10,756 bases of DNA from Oscillospiraceae bacterium. GTDB lineage: Bacteria; Bacillota; Clostridia; Oscillospirales; Ruminococcaceae. Under the pieces are notes generated by a model that saw only the letters and a program-made list of their open reading frames with translations, made no database searches and was not told where the DNA came from. The stretch is taken from NCBI GenBank assembly GCA_017848155.1, contig JAGAKC010000204.1, forward strand, positions 1 to 10,756. The letters run 5' to 3'. Shown in pieces: positions 5,262 through 10,756 of the stretch. Position 1 is the stretch's first letter. The number at the start of each line of letters is the position of its first letter. Both the position numbers and the translations under genes were made by a program.

Positions 5262-6344
5262 TCAGTATCCGCTTCCCTCGGAAAGCACATAGATGTCGCA
5301 GAAAACAGCGCCCCAGCGGCAGCTGTCGTCATAGTAGTCATACTTGTTTCCGAAGTAAAGGTCAACAGCAACAGTACCGTCCATAAGACCAAGTCCTGTA
5401 TCAGCTGCGATAGCGTATCCGTAAACCTTCTTGCCGTCCTGGGAAACGATGTAAAGCTCGCTTCCGTAGGGGATCACATTCGGGTTAACGGCAACAGTTC
5501 CTATCTCTGCCTTTCTGCCGCTTGCTGTCAGTGCATTGTAGCCTGCTGTATAAGCAGTAGCCTTGCCCGAAACGACTCTTGTGTAACTCTCGGGAAGTCC
5601 GTTAACAAGTGAAAGGCTCTCAGGGTCGGCCATCTTTGCATAAGGCTCTGCAAGCGCCGTACCACGCTCTATCACCATAGTGACAGGCTCTGTTGTCATA
5701 ACGTCCTTTTCGATCTCCTGTGCCGTAAGCACGCCGTCGATGTACTTTTCCTTGATCGTTATAGTCCTGATACCGTTAGCGCCTTCAGTTACCACTCTCT
5801 CCTCACCGATGACCATATTGGAATTATCAATATACTCGGTGTCAAAGGGAATCTCGGTAAGCTCCTCACGCTGCTTGTAGTCAACACGTGTAACGGTGAT
5901 GGTCATGCCTTCTGCAACAGTGCTGTCCATATCGCAGTCCACAAGGTCGTACTGACCAAGCTCGACATCTGCCTTTGCAAGTGCGTCTGCAACAGTTTCG
6001 TCAATTACCGGTACGGTGATTTCGCCGCCGTCCGCAATTACAGAAATATCAAACGCACGATAAATGGTGATGTATGCAGTATTTTCGTCAGCCGCCTCAT
6101 AGATCACACGGTCATTTTCGCCTATGGTATACTTTCCATATTTCAGTACAGCATTCACATCTGTTTCAGAAGTCATAAGCTCCTTTGTAACACCGTTGTC
6201 TGTAATGTAAACACGGTCACGGAAGTACAGCGAACCGCTCATCATCACAAGCACAAGTACAGATGCCATGAACATTGCTACCTTGATGACCTTGCTTTTC
6301 TTTGTAAGCGTGTTCATCCTGGAATTAACTATCTGTGGTTTCAT
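5262..6344 (-). CDS. Membrane-anchored cell-wall protein with two DUF348, one G5 and one 3D domain
   Basis: This 360-residue protein acts in the cell wall, probably in peptidoglycan turnover. Residues 1-19 are a short basic cytoplasmic tail and about 20-40 a membrane helix. Two DUF348 modules follow (about 42-83 and 97-140), then a G5 domain (about 150-230, with YIDNSNMVIGEERVVTEGAN and a GIRTITIKEKYIDGV tail), and a C-terminal 3D domain (about 257-350: GKATAYTAGYNALTASGRKA, IPYGSELYI, ADTGLG, VDLYF). This architecture matches YabE-like and Rpf-like proteins of Firmicutes, whose 3D domain resembles the catalytic barrel of MltA lytic transglycosylases. Of the three namesake aspartates, Asp315 and Asp328 are present, but the first position reads VNP (Asn287) instead of VDP. 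The start at 6344 has a GGAGG site 6 bases upstream. It has its own promoter, about 83 bases of leader and two terminators. Confidence 0.92.
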   Translation of the reverse strand: MKPQIVNSRMNTLTKKSKVIKVAMFMASVLVLVMMSGSLYFRDRVYITDNGVTKELMTSETDVNAVLKYGKYTIGENDRVIYEAADENTAYITIYRAFDISVIADGGEITVPVIDETVADALAKADVELGQYDLVDCDMDSTVAEGMTITVTRVDYKQREELTEIPFDTEYIDNSNMVIGEERVVTEGANGIRTITIKEKYIDGVLTAQEIEKDVMTTEPVTMVIERGTALAEPYAKMADPESLSLVNGLPESYTRVVSGKATAYTAGYNALTASGRKAEIGTVAVNPNVIPYGSELYIVSQDGKKVYGYAIAADTGLGLMDGTVAVDLYFGNKYDYYDDSCRWGAVFCDIYVLSEGSGY

Positions 6345-6433
6345 GTTTCCTCCTGATGTTCTTTCGGGCCTTTTTCTATATATCTATGTTGGTCATTCCC
6401 CATTTAGCCCATGGATTATCAAGTACGCTCTGT

Positions 6434-6462
6434 ATTATAACCTGATTTTCAAAAAAAGTCAA
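6434..6462 (-). promoter_or_regulatory. Promoter of the 3D wall-protein gene
   Basis: TTGACT (6457-6462) and consensus TATAAT (6434-6439) are 17 bases apart on the minus strand. The predicted start near 6427 leaves a leader of about 83 bases, in which I see no strong hairpin. Confidence 0.8.
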
Positions 6463-6507
6463 ACAAAAACCCATTCATGTTTTTGTGCACAATGCACTAA
6501 GTTTTTT

Positions 6508-6524
6508 TGTAACCGTTTTGTAAC
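6508..6524 (+). promoter_or_regulatory. WalR-like box, two half-sites
   Basis: TGTAAC (6508-6513) and TGTAAC (6519-6524), separated by five bases, fit the WalR consensus exactly. The centre is about 88 bases upstream of the predicted transcription start of the leftward 3D wall-protein gene. WalR is known to control 3D-domain proteins such as YocH in Bacillus subtilis. The box reads in the orientation opposite to the gene, and the T-rich surroundings make a chance match possible. Confidence 0.42.
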
Positions 6525-6713
6525 CTTTTGTTTTTTCAAAGTTTTGATGTATTTTTTTGTAAAATCAGCAATTTCTTTTTGTGGATTTCGCTAAAAATGG
6601 ATTTTGAAAAAGTGACGTCAAATTTACCACATCAACCCCTTGCCTTGCAAACAAAATAGTGCAAAAGCACTATGAAAACAACAAAGGTTTACATTTCTCT
6701 CCTTTTGAGAAAT

Positions 6714-6737
6714 CACAGAAAACCGCACAGAAAACCG
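6714..6737. repeat. Tandem duplication of a 12-base unit
   Basis: The unit CACAGAAAACCG occurs twice with no gap (6714-6725 and 6726-6737), an exact tandem repeat within the intergenic region. No function can be assigned. Confidence 0.85.
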
Positions 6738-6799
6738 TAAAGTTCTCTGTTTTGCGACAGCTGAAAATAAAATAAACACAGATAACGGGCGGCAGACCC

Positions 6800-6828
6800 T
6801 TGCACTGTACAATAAAATATGCTATAAT
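6800..6828 (+). promoter_or_regulatory. Promoter of the NUDIX hydrolase gene
   Basis: TTGCAC (6800-6805) and consensus TATAAT (6823-6828) are 17 bases apart on the + strand. The expected start near 6835 gives a leader of about 28 bases to the ATG at 6863. Confidence 0.8.
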
Positions 6829-6862
6829 ATAAGTAATATATCATTACGAAAGGAAAACTGGC

Positions 6863-7282
6863 ATGAATTTTGAAAAATCATGCGGTGCTATTGTTTATCG
6901 TAAACATTACGGAAATACAGAGATCCTGCTGATAAAGCACATAAAATCGGGATACTGGTCTTTCCCTAAGGGGCATATGGAAGACGGAGAAAGCGAGACC
7001 GATACTGCTATCCGCGAGATCAAGGAAGAAACGAATATCGATATATCGATCGATGATTCTTCCTTCAGGGAGACCGTTGTGTTCAATCCACGCCGCGACA
7101 CCCGCAAGGAGGTCGTGTACTTTGTGGCGCGTGCAACCAGCTTTGAAGCCATCCCCCAGGAAGAGGAGATCTCCGAGATACGCTGGGTAGAGATAAGCCA
7201 GGCACCGACGCACCTTGCCTATGACAACGATAAGCTGATCATAAACAGGGTCAGGTCATATCTTGCAATGTCAAAGATATAG
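6863..7282 (+). CDS. NUDIX hydrolase, Ap4A-hydrolase-like
   Basis: This 139-residue cytosolic enzyme is predicted to hydrolyse a nucleoside diphosphate linked to another group. The overall layout (CGAIVYRK near the start, SGYWSFPKGHMEDGE before the catalytic helix) is that of bacterial diadenosine-tetraphosphate hydrolases. The NUDIX box G-x5-E-x7-REUxEExGU runs from Gly37: Glu43, Arg51-Glu52 and Glu55-Glu56 are all present, so metal binding should be intact. The late Gly of the box is replaced by Asn58 (EETNI). The start is the ATG at 6863, with an AAAGGA ribosome site about 10 bases upstream and a good promoter. It is a single-gene unit ending in a strong terminator. The true substrate cannot be read from sequence, since NUDIX specificity is poorly predicted by motifs. 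Confidence 0.93.
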   Translation: MNFEKSCGAIVYRKHYGNTEILLIKHIKSGYWSFPKGHMEDGESETDTAIREIKEETNIDISIDDSSFRETVVFNPRRDTRKEVVYFVARATSFEAIPQEEEISEIRWVEISQAPTHLAYDNDKLIINRVRSYLAMSKI

Positions 7283-7284
7283 TC

Positions 7285-7316
7285 AAAACACTCTGCTTCA
7301 CAGCAGAGTGTTTTTT
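7285..7316 (+). terminator. Intrinsic terminator of the NUDIX gene
   Basis: A perfect 8-base stem (7289-7296 with 7303-7310), extended by an A-run pairing with a T-run, has a 6-base loop. Six T (7311-7316) follow. It starts three bases past the TAG stop. Confidence 0.92.
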
Positions 7317-7347
7317 ATAAGCATTATAATACTATTATAAATATAGT

Positions 7348-7380
7348 AAAAACAAACGGCACCGCAATAAGCGATGCCGT
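7348..7380 (-). terminator. Intrinsic terminator of the HPr-like pair
   Basis: A 10-base stem (7356-7365 with 7371-7380, one G-U pair) with a 5-base loop is followed leftward by a U-rich run (7356-7348). It lies 21 bases past the stop of the downstream HPr-like gene. It faces the NUDIX terminator across about 30 AT-rich bases. Confidence 0.88.
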
Positions 7381-7401
7381 CACAATATACATTTCCTGTT
7401 A

Positions 7402-7632
7402 TTACTTTACGATGAAGCTTGCGATCTCATCAAGGAATGCTGCACAGTTGTCGCTGTGGATGTTGAGTGTAAGCTCCTTGGAAAGGTCAAGACTGAAGAT
7501 GCCCATGATGGACTTTGCGTCGATGGCATATCTTCCGGAGATGATGTCCACATCATAATCGCACTTTGTTACGATGTTTACGAAGTTCTTAACGTCATTG
7601 ATAGTGTTGATATTGATCTTTGTTGTTGTCAT
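7402..7632 (-). CDS. HPr-like protein without the phosphoacceptor histidine (copy 1)
   Basis: This 76-residue protein has the HPr fold pattern. The best conserved block is SGRYAIDAKSIMGIFSLDL (residues 32-50), which aligns with the region around Ser46 of Bacillus HPr (KSIMGVMSL). Ser41 here corresponds to Ser46, the site used by HPr kinase. The HARPA loop that carries the catalytic His15 is absent; the aligned stretch is about NDVKNF (12-17), with no His or Arg. It therefore cannot act as a PTS phosphate carrier in the normal way, and a regulatory role like that of Crh is inferred. The start at 7632 follows a GGAAAG site; the frame extends to 7689, but that stretch contains the promoter and palindrome. 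It is a tandem paralogue of the gene at 7723-7959. Confidence 0.85.
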   Translation of the reverse strand: MTTTKININTINDVKNFVNIVTKCDYDVDIISGRYAIDAKSIMGIFSLDLSKELTLNIHSDNCAAFLDEIASFIVK

Positions 7633-7656
7633 GATAGTACTTTCCTTTCTTATTCC

Positions 7657-7685
7657 GCAGTGTGTAAAGTAGTTTACCACACTGC
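7657..7685. promoter_or_regulatory. Palindromic operator-like site over the HPr-like copy 1 promoter
   Basis: GCAGTGTGTAAA (7657-7668) and TTTACCACACTGC (7673-7685) form an inverted repeat with one extra base in one arm and a 4-base centre. It covers the -10 box (7671-7676) and the predicted transcription start. It could be a repressor operator, or a hairpin in the early transcript. No specific regulator is recognised. Confidence 0.6.
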
Positions 7686-7699
7686 ACATTGTTTGTCAA
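7671..7699 (-). promoter_or_regulatory. Promoter of HPr-like copy 1
   Basis: TTGACA (7694-7699) and TAAACT (7671-7676) are 17 bases apart on the minus strand. A consensus -35 pairs with a weaker -10, so copy 1 can be transcribed independently of copy 2. Read-through from copy 2 is also possible because no terminator lies between them. Confidence 0.68.
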
Positions 7700-7722
7700 C
7701 GGGATTTTTGTCGAATACGCTG

Positions 7723-7959
7723 TTACTTAACGATAAACTTATCGATATTCTCGATAAGCGCTTCCGTGGTAGCGCCCTCACCGTGGATGACCATGCCGAG
7801 AGCCTTTGTCAGGTCCAGACTGAAGATACCCATGATAGACTTGGCGTCAACCGCATATCTGCCTGACACCAGATCGCATTCGTGGTCGTACTTGTTTGTG
7901 AACGCCACAAATTCCTTAACATCTTCAATACTGCCTAACATTACTTTGAGTTCCTTCAT
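7723..7959 (-). CDS. HPr-like protein without the phosphoacceptor histidine (copy 2)
   Basis: This 78-residue paralogue of the neighbouring HPr-like protein shares an almost identical central block, SGRYAVDAKSIMGIFSLDL (residues 32-50), and the same IVK ending. The N- and C-terminal parts differ more, as expected for an old duplication. The Ser equivalent to HPr Ser46 is Ser41. The loop where His15 and Arg17 should be reads about IEDVKEF (11-17), so the phosphoacceptor is missing here too. The start at 7959 (MKELKVML) was preferred over an in-frame ATG at 7977, because the bases between them (AAAGGCGG) form the ribosome site. The two genes are 90 bases apart, and the downstream one has its own promoter. 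A Crh-like regulatory role is an inference. Confidence 0.86.
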   Translation of the reverse strand: MKELKVMLGSIEDVKEFVAFTNKYDHECDLVSGRYAVDAKSIMGIFSLDLTKALGMVIHGEGATTEALIENIDKFIVK

Positions 7960-7979
7960 TAAATCGCCGCCTTTCATTC

Positions 7980-8000
7980 GGATATCCGCTCGGGATATCC
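7980..8000. repeat. Paired GGATATCC palindromes in the HPr-like copy 2 leader
   Basis: Two copies of the 8-base palindrome GGATATCC (7980-7987 and 7993-8000) are separated by five bases. In RNA they form an 8-base hairpin. In DNA they make a symmetrical 21-base site. It lies immediately upstream of the ribosome site region of copy 2, about 20 bases before its start. Confidence 0.65.
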
Positions 8001-8079
8001 CCGTTCTTGTTTTGTTCTGTTGTCTTTGTGTACAAGTGTTTCTTTATATCACGAGGTGTTTTTTGCTAACCTCAATATA

Positions 8080-8108
8080 AATATAGCAACAAATCAAAAA
8101 ATAGTCAA
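8080..8108 (-). promoter_or_regulatory. Promoter of HPr-like copy 2
   Basis: TTGACT (8103-8108) and TATATT (8080-8085) are 17 bases apart on the minus strand. A start near 8073 gives a leader of about 114 bases that carries the GGATATCC hairpin. Confidence 0.7.
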
Positions 8109-8115
8109 TAGCTTA

Positions 8116-8144
8116 TTGCAAAATTCGGAATAATCAAGTATAAT
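8116..8144 (+). promoter_or_regulatory. Promoter of mtaB
   Basis: TTGCAA (8116-8121) and consensus TATAAT (8139-8144) are 17 bases apart on the + strand. The predicted leader is about 93 bases. It includes a weak 5-base stem, GGCAC with GTGCC (8188-8192 and 8209-8213), with a long loop. Confidence 0.72.
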
Positions 8145-8243
8145 ATGTGTATATTGAAATTTATTTTTTGGCTAAAATGTCAAGTTCGGCACATCACTTT
8201 TGTTTAACGTGCCTAAAATACTTAACTGAAAAGGGGGAGATGT

Positions 8244-9521
8244 ATGACTTTCTCGGTCACAACGATGGGATGCAAAGTCAATTCCTGTGAAAGTGCGGCA
8301 ATTATTGACGGAATGCTTTCGGCAGGATATGAACAGGCAACCGACGAAAACAATGCCGATATATACATAATCAACTCCTGCGCAGTTACAGGAATGAGCG
8401 TAAAAAAAGCACGTCAGGCACTGTCACGCTGCAAGGCAAACAATGCTGACTGCATAACAGTACTGTGTGGCTGCTTCCCTCAGGCATATGCCGAGGATGC
8501 CGCACTGACCGAATCTGATATAATAATAGGTAACGGGTCAAAAGCAGATATTCCGTTTCTTGTGGGAGAGTACCTGAAAAATCCCGTAAGACGTATGTTC
8601 GTAAATCCGCTTTCAAGAGAATTTGATGAACGTGCATCGGGCACTGATCTTGACCGCACACGTGCTTTCATAAAGATAGAGGATGGCTGTGACCGGTTCT
8701 GTACCTACTGCATAATCCCTACCGCAAGAGGCAGGGTTCGCTCCCGACCTCTTTCAGAGATCACAAGACAGGCAATGATTGCCGCTGAAAGCGGACACAG
8801 GGAGATAGTGCTGACAGGCATCAACCTGAGCTGTTACGGACAGGACCTTGGACTGACGCTTGGCGATGCGGTGAAAGCGGCAGATGTTGACGGCATCGAC
8901 CGCATAAGACTCGGTTCGCTGGAGCCTGACATGATGACTGACAGCGAGATCGAAAAGCTGAAAAGCTGTAAGAAGCTGTGCCCGCACTTCCATCTGTCAC
9001 TTCAAAGCGGAAGCGACAGGATACTTGCATTGATGCGCCGCAGGTACGACACAGCTTTATATAAGGAAGTCGTTCAAAAGCTGAGAACAGCATTTCCCGA
9101 TTGTTCGATAACGACGGATATCATGGTCGGATTTGTCGGTGAGACCGAAGATGACTTTCTGCAAAGCATGTCTTTTGCAGAGGAGATAGGCTTTGCAAAG
9201 ATACACGTGTTCCCTTATTCTATAAGAAAGGGCACTATTGCGGCGATGCGAAGCGAACAGGTCGTACCACACGTCAAGACCGACCGTGCCAAGCGCATGA
9301 CAGCTCTTTCAAAACAGCTGGAGGAACGGTTTTTAGCCTCACAGATCGGGACAGAGCATACTGTTCTTATCGAAAGACCTAAGTCTGATGAATACAGCAG
9401 TGGATTTACAGGCAGTTATATCCCGATAAGAATATACAACACGTCACTTTCGCGCCATTCGCTGGTGCGTGTAAGGGTTACCGACTCGTTTGCAGATCAC
9501 TGCACAGCAGTGCTGATATAA
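8244..9521 (+). CDS. mtaB: tRNA t6A37 methylthiotransferase MtaB
   Basis: MtaB is a radical-SAM enzyme that adds a methylthio group to t6A at position 37 of tRNAs reading ANN codons, giving ms2t6A. The 425-residue protein has full family length. The N-terminal UPF0004 domain opens with TTMGCKVNSCES, with candidate cluster ligands Cys10, Cys46 (NSCAVTG) and Cys77 (GCFPQ). The radical-SAM motif CxxxCxxC is Cys149, Cys153 and Cys156, followed by IIPTARGRVRSRP. Later core motifs are EIVLTGINL, GSLEPDMM, HFHLSLQSGSD and TTDIMVGFVGETEDDF. The C-terminus from about 365 is a TRAM-like RNA-binding domain (TVLIERPK to TAVLI). MCKVN-type openings and the NSCAVT motif favour MtaB over MiaB or RimO. The start has an AAGGGGGAG ribosome site. 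purL follows 51 bases downstream without a clear terminator, so co-transcription is possible. Confidence 0.95.
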   Translation: MTFSVTTMGCKVNSCESAAIIDGMLSAGYEQATDENNADIYIINSCAVTGMSVKKARQALSRCKANNADCITVLCGCFPQAYAEDAALTESDIIIGNGSKADIPFLVGEYLKNPVRRMFVNPLSREFDERASGTDLDRTRAFIKIEDGCDRFCTYCIIPTARGRVRSRPLSEITRQAMIAAESGHREIVLTGINLSCYGQDLGLTLGDAVKAADVDGIDRIRLGSLEPDMMTDSEIEKLKSCKKLCPHFHLSLQSGSDRILALMRRRYDTALYKEVVQKLRTAFPDCSITTDIMVGFVGETEDDFLQSMSFAEEIGFAKIHVFPYSIRKGTIAAMRSEQVVPHVKTDRAKRMTALSKQLEERFLASQIGTEHTVLIERPKSDEYSSGFTGSYIPIRIYNTSLSRHSLVRVRVTDSFADHCTAVLI

Positions 9522-9530
9522 GTAAAATAA

Positions 9531-9546
9531 AGGAGCAGAAGCTCCT
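9531..9546 (+). other. Small hairpin between mtaB and purL
   Basis: AGGAGC (9531-9536) and GCTCCT (9541-9546) form a perfect 6-base stem around AGAA. No T-run follows, so it is not a standard terminator. It ends 12 bases before the purL ribosome site and might stabilise or process a shared transcript. Confidence 0.45.
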
Positions 9547-9572
9547 GTTGAACATAATGGAGGAAACAAACA

Positions 9573-10756
9573 ATGGCAGTTTATCGTATCTATGTTGAGA
9601 AAAAGCCGCAGTTTGCGGTGGATGGAAAGGCAACTCTCTCCGACCTTACCGTTGCACTCGGCATAAAATCGGTTGAGGATGTACGCATTATCAACCGCTA
9701 TGACGCCGAGAAGCTCCCCAAGGAGAATTTTGACAAGGCTATCCCTACAGTATTCTCCGAGCCGCCCGTTGACGAGGTGTTCGAGCAGCTTCCCGAGCTT
9801 GCAGCAGACGAGCGCATGTTTGCGGTCGAGTTCCTGCCCGGTCAGTTTGACCAGAGAGCAGATTCCGCCGCACAGTGCATACAGATGCTGTGCAAGGGCG
9901 ACAGACCTGTTGTAAAGTATGCAAAGATCTATATCCTTAAGGGCAAGATCACCGATGAGGAGTTTGACAAGATCAAGCACTACCTTATAAATGCAGTTGA
10001 ATCAAGAGAGTGCGGCTTTGACGAGTACGATACTCTTGAAATAAAATATGATATTCCCACAAGCGTTGAAACTCTTGACGGCTTTATCGGAAAGACTGAT
10101 GCAGAGCTTGCGGATTTTGTCGTAAAATACGGTCTTGCTATGGATAACGATGACATCAAGTTCTGTCAGGATTATTTCAAGAGCGAGAACAGAAACCCCA
10201 CCATCACCGAGATCAGAATGATCGATACATACTGGTCAGATCACTGCCGCCACACCACATTCGGCACGATCATCGACGACGCTGACATCGCACCCAGGTA
10301 CATCGCAGATACATATGCAGAGTACAAGGCTGACCGTGAGGAGCTTGGCAGAGGAAACAAGCCCATCTGCCTCATGGATATCGCTACCCTTGCAGCAAAG
10401 AAGCTCAAGGCTGACGGCAAGCTTAAGGATCTGGACGAATCCGAGGAGATCAACGCATGCTCCGTTAAGATCACGGTAGACGTTGACGGCAAGGACGAAG
10501 AATGGCTGCTGATGTTCAAGAACGAAACTCACAACCACCCCACAGAGATCGAGCCTTTCGGCGGTGCGGCTACATGCCTTGGCGGCGCTATACGTGATCC
10601 GCTGTCCGGACGCTCCTATGTATATCAGGCTATGCGTGTAACAGGCGCATCCGATCCCCTGCTTCCCGTTGAAAAGACCATCAAGGGCAAGCTGCCCCCC
10701 AGAAAGATCACCACTACCGCAGCAGCAGGCTACTCCAGCTACGGTAACCAGATCGG
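9573..10756 (+). CDS. purL: Phosphoribosylformylglycinamidine synthase, N-terminal part (3' end outside window)
   Basis: PurL makes FGAM from FGAR, ATP and glutamine, the fourth step of purine synthesis, in the cytosol. The visible 394 residues are the start of the large single-chain form (about 1,200-1,300 residues in this family). Residues 1-160 are the PurS-like N-terminal domain (MAVYRIYVEKKPQFAVDGKA). The linker carries TYWSDHCRHTTF (219-230). The first synthetase domain shows MFKNETHNHPTEIEPFGGAA (314-333), with the catalytic-type His in NETHNHP, then RDPLSGRSYVYQAMRVTGA. The reading frame runs without a stop to the end of the window; the glutaminase domain would lie beyond it. The ATG at 9573 has a GGAGG site 9 bases upstream. 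The gene follows mtaB by 51 bases; there is no obvious purine riboswitch in the gap. Confidence 0.95.
   Translation, partial: MAVYRIYVEKKPQFAVDGKATLSDLTVALGIKSVEDVRIINRYDAEKLPKENFDKAIPTVFSEPPVDEVFEQLPELAADERMFAVEFLPGQFDQRADSAAQCIQMLCKGDRPVVKYAKIYILKGKITDEEFDKIKHYLINAVESRECGFDEYDTLEIKYDIPTSVETLDGFIGKTDAELADFVVKYGLAMDNDDIKFCQDYFKSENRNPTITEIRMIDTYWSDHCRHTTFGTIIDDADIAPRYIADTYAEYKADREELGRGNKPICLMDIATLAAKKLKADGKLKDLDESEEINACSVKITVDVDGKDEEWLLMFKNETHNHPTEIEPFGGAATCLGGAIRDPLSGRSYVYQAMRVTGASDPLLPVEKTIKGKLPPRKITTTAAAGYSSYGNQI

Larger units (their letters stand above)
6345..6862. other. 518-base AT-rich divergent intergenic region
   Basis: No convincing gene was found here. The left side holds the leader (6345-6427) and promoter (6434-6462) of the 3D protein, and a WalR-like box (6508-6524). 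The middle is T-rich. The right side holds a hairpin ATAGTGC-AAAA-GCACTAT (6656-6673) followed by a U-run only in the leftward direction, a second weak hairpin (6694-6712, 6-base stem), a tandem 12-base repeat (6714-6737), and the NUDIX promoter (6800-6828). An undetected small RNA is possible, but I see no clear promoter-terminator pair. Confidence 0.6.

Noticed and set aside
6345..6433. Possible c-di-AMP (ydaO-type) riboswitch ahead of the wall-protein gene
   Set aside because: Such riboswitches often precede 3D/Rpf-type wall genes, but the leader here is only about 83 bases with no matching conserved stems.
6624..6812. Leftward 62-codon frame in the wide intergenic region
   Set aside because: No ribosome site at its start, no domain pattern, and it overlaps hairpins and a tandem repeat. 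The only good purine tract nearby is followed by ATG and an immediate TAA.
9522..9572. Purine-type riboswitch or terminator before purL
   Set aside because: The gap is just 51 bases, with one 6-base hairpin and no T-run; too short for a purine aptamer.
9444..9980. Leftward 178-codon frame antisense to purL
   Set aside because: It covers the well-supported purL start and the mtaB end; the protein shows no family features.

Overview
The window reads as a chromosomal segment of a Gram-positive, anaerobic, plant-fibre-degrading Clostridia bacterium, most likely a Ruminococcus-type member of the Oscillospiraceae. This rests on protein style: a single-domain GH5 glucanase lipoprotein, a GLUG-repeat surface protein with an SPDTG/hydrophobic/KKKK tail, a DUF348-G5-3D wall protein, His-less HPr-like proteins, MtaB and long-form PurL. 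The genus is an inference; no database was searched. No tRNA, rRNA, CRISPR array, insertion sequence or phage gene was seen.

Layout, left to right. Bases 1-344 (+) are the 3' end of a zinc/cadmium-type P1B ATPase. It converges on a leftward block and shares a bidirectional terminator with it (about 346-390). The leftward block contains, from right to left: a DUF348/G5/3D wall protein (6344-5262), an AraC-family regulator (5118-4333, TTG start), a GH5 glycoside hydrolase lipoprotein (4228-3095), a GLUG-repeat surface protein (2830-1619) and an unrecognised cytoplasmic protein (1523-402). Each has its own recognisable promoter, so these look like mostly single-gene units rather than one operon. 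A 518-base AT-rich intergenic region (6345-6862) separates them from a rightward NUDIX hydrolase (6863-7282). That gene converges, with back-to-back terminators, on two leftward tandem HPr-like genes (7959-7723 and 7632-7402). A compact divergent promoter region then leads into rightward mtaB (8244-9521) and purL (9573 to beyond the window end).

How the parts relate. The AraC regulator and GH5 enzyme look like a local sugar-responsive pair. The two HPr-like proteins keep the Ser46 regulatory region of HPr but have lost the phosphoacceptor histidine, which suggests Crh-like regulators of carbon metabolism rather than sugar-phosphotransfer carriers. The most striking regulatory signal is a run of four half-sites in strict 11-base phase (TGTTAC, TGTAAT, TGTAAC and a degenerate CGTAAT). 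It abuts the promoter of the GLUG surface protein gene. A second two-half-site copy (TGTAAC-N5-TGTAAC) lies upstream of the 3D wall-protein promoter. Both fit the box of OmpR/PhoB-family regulators such as WalR, so these two envelope genes may share a wall-stress or growth regulator. The GLUG leader also carries a duplicated extended -10 element and a cluster of hairpins that I cannot assign to a known element.
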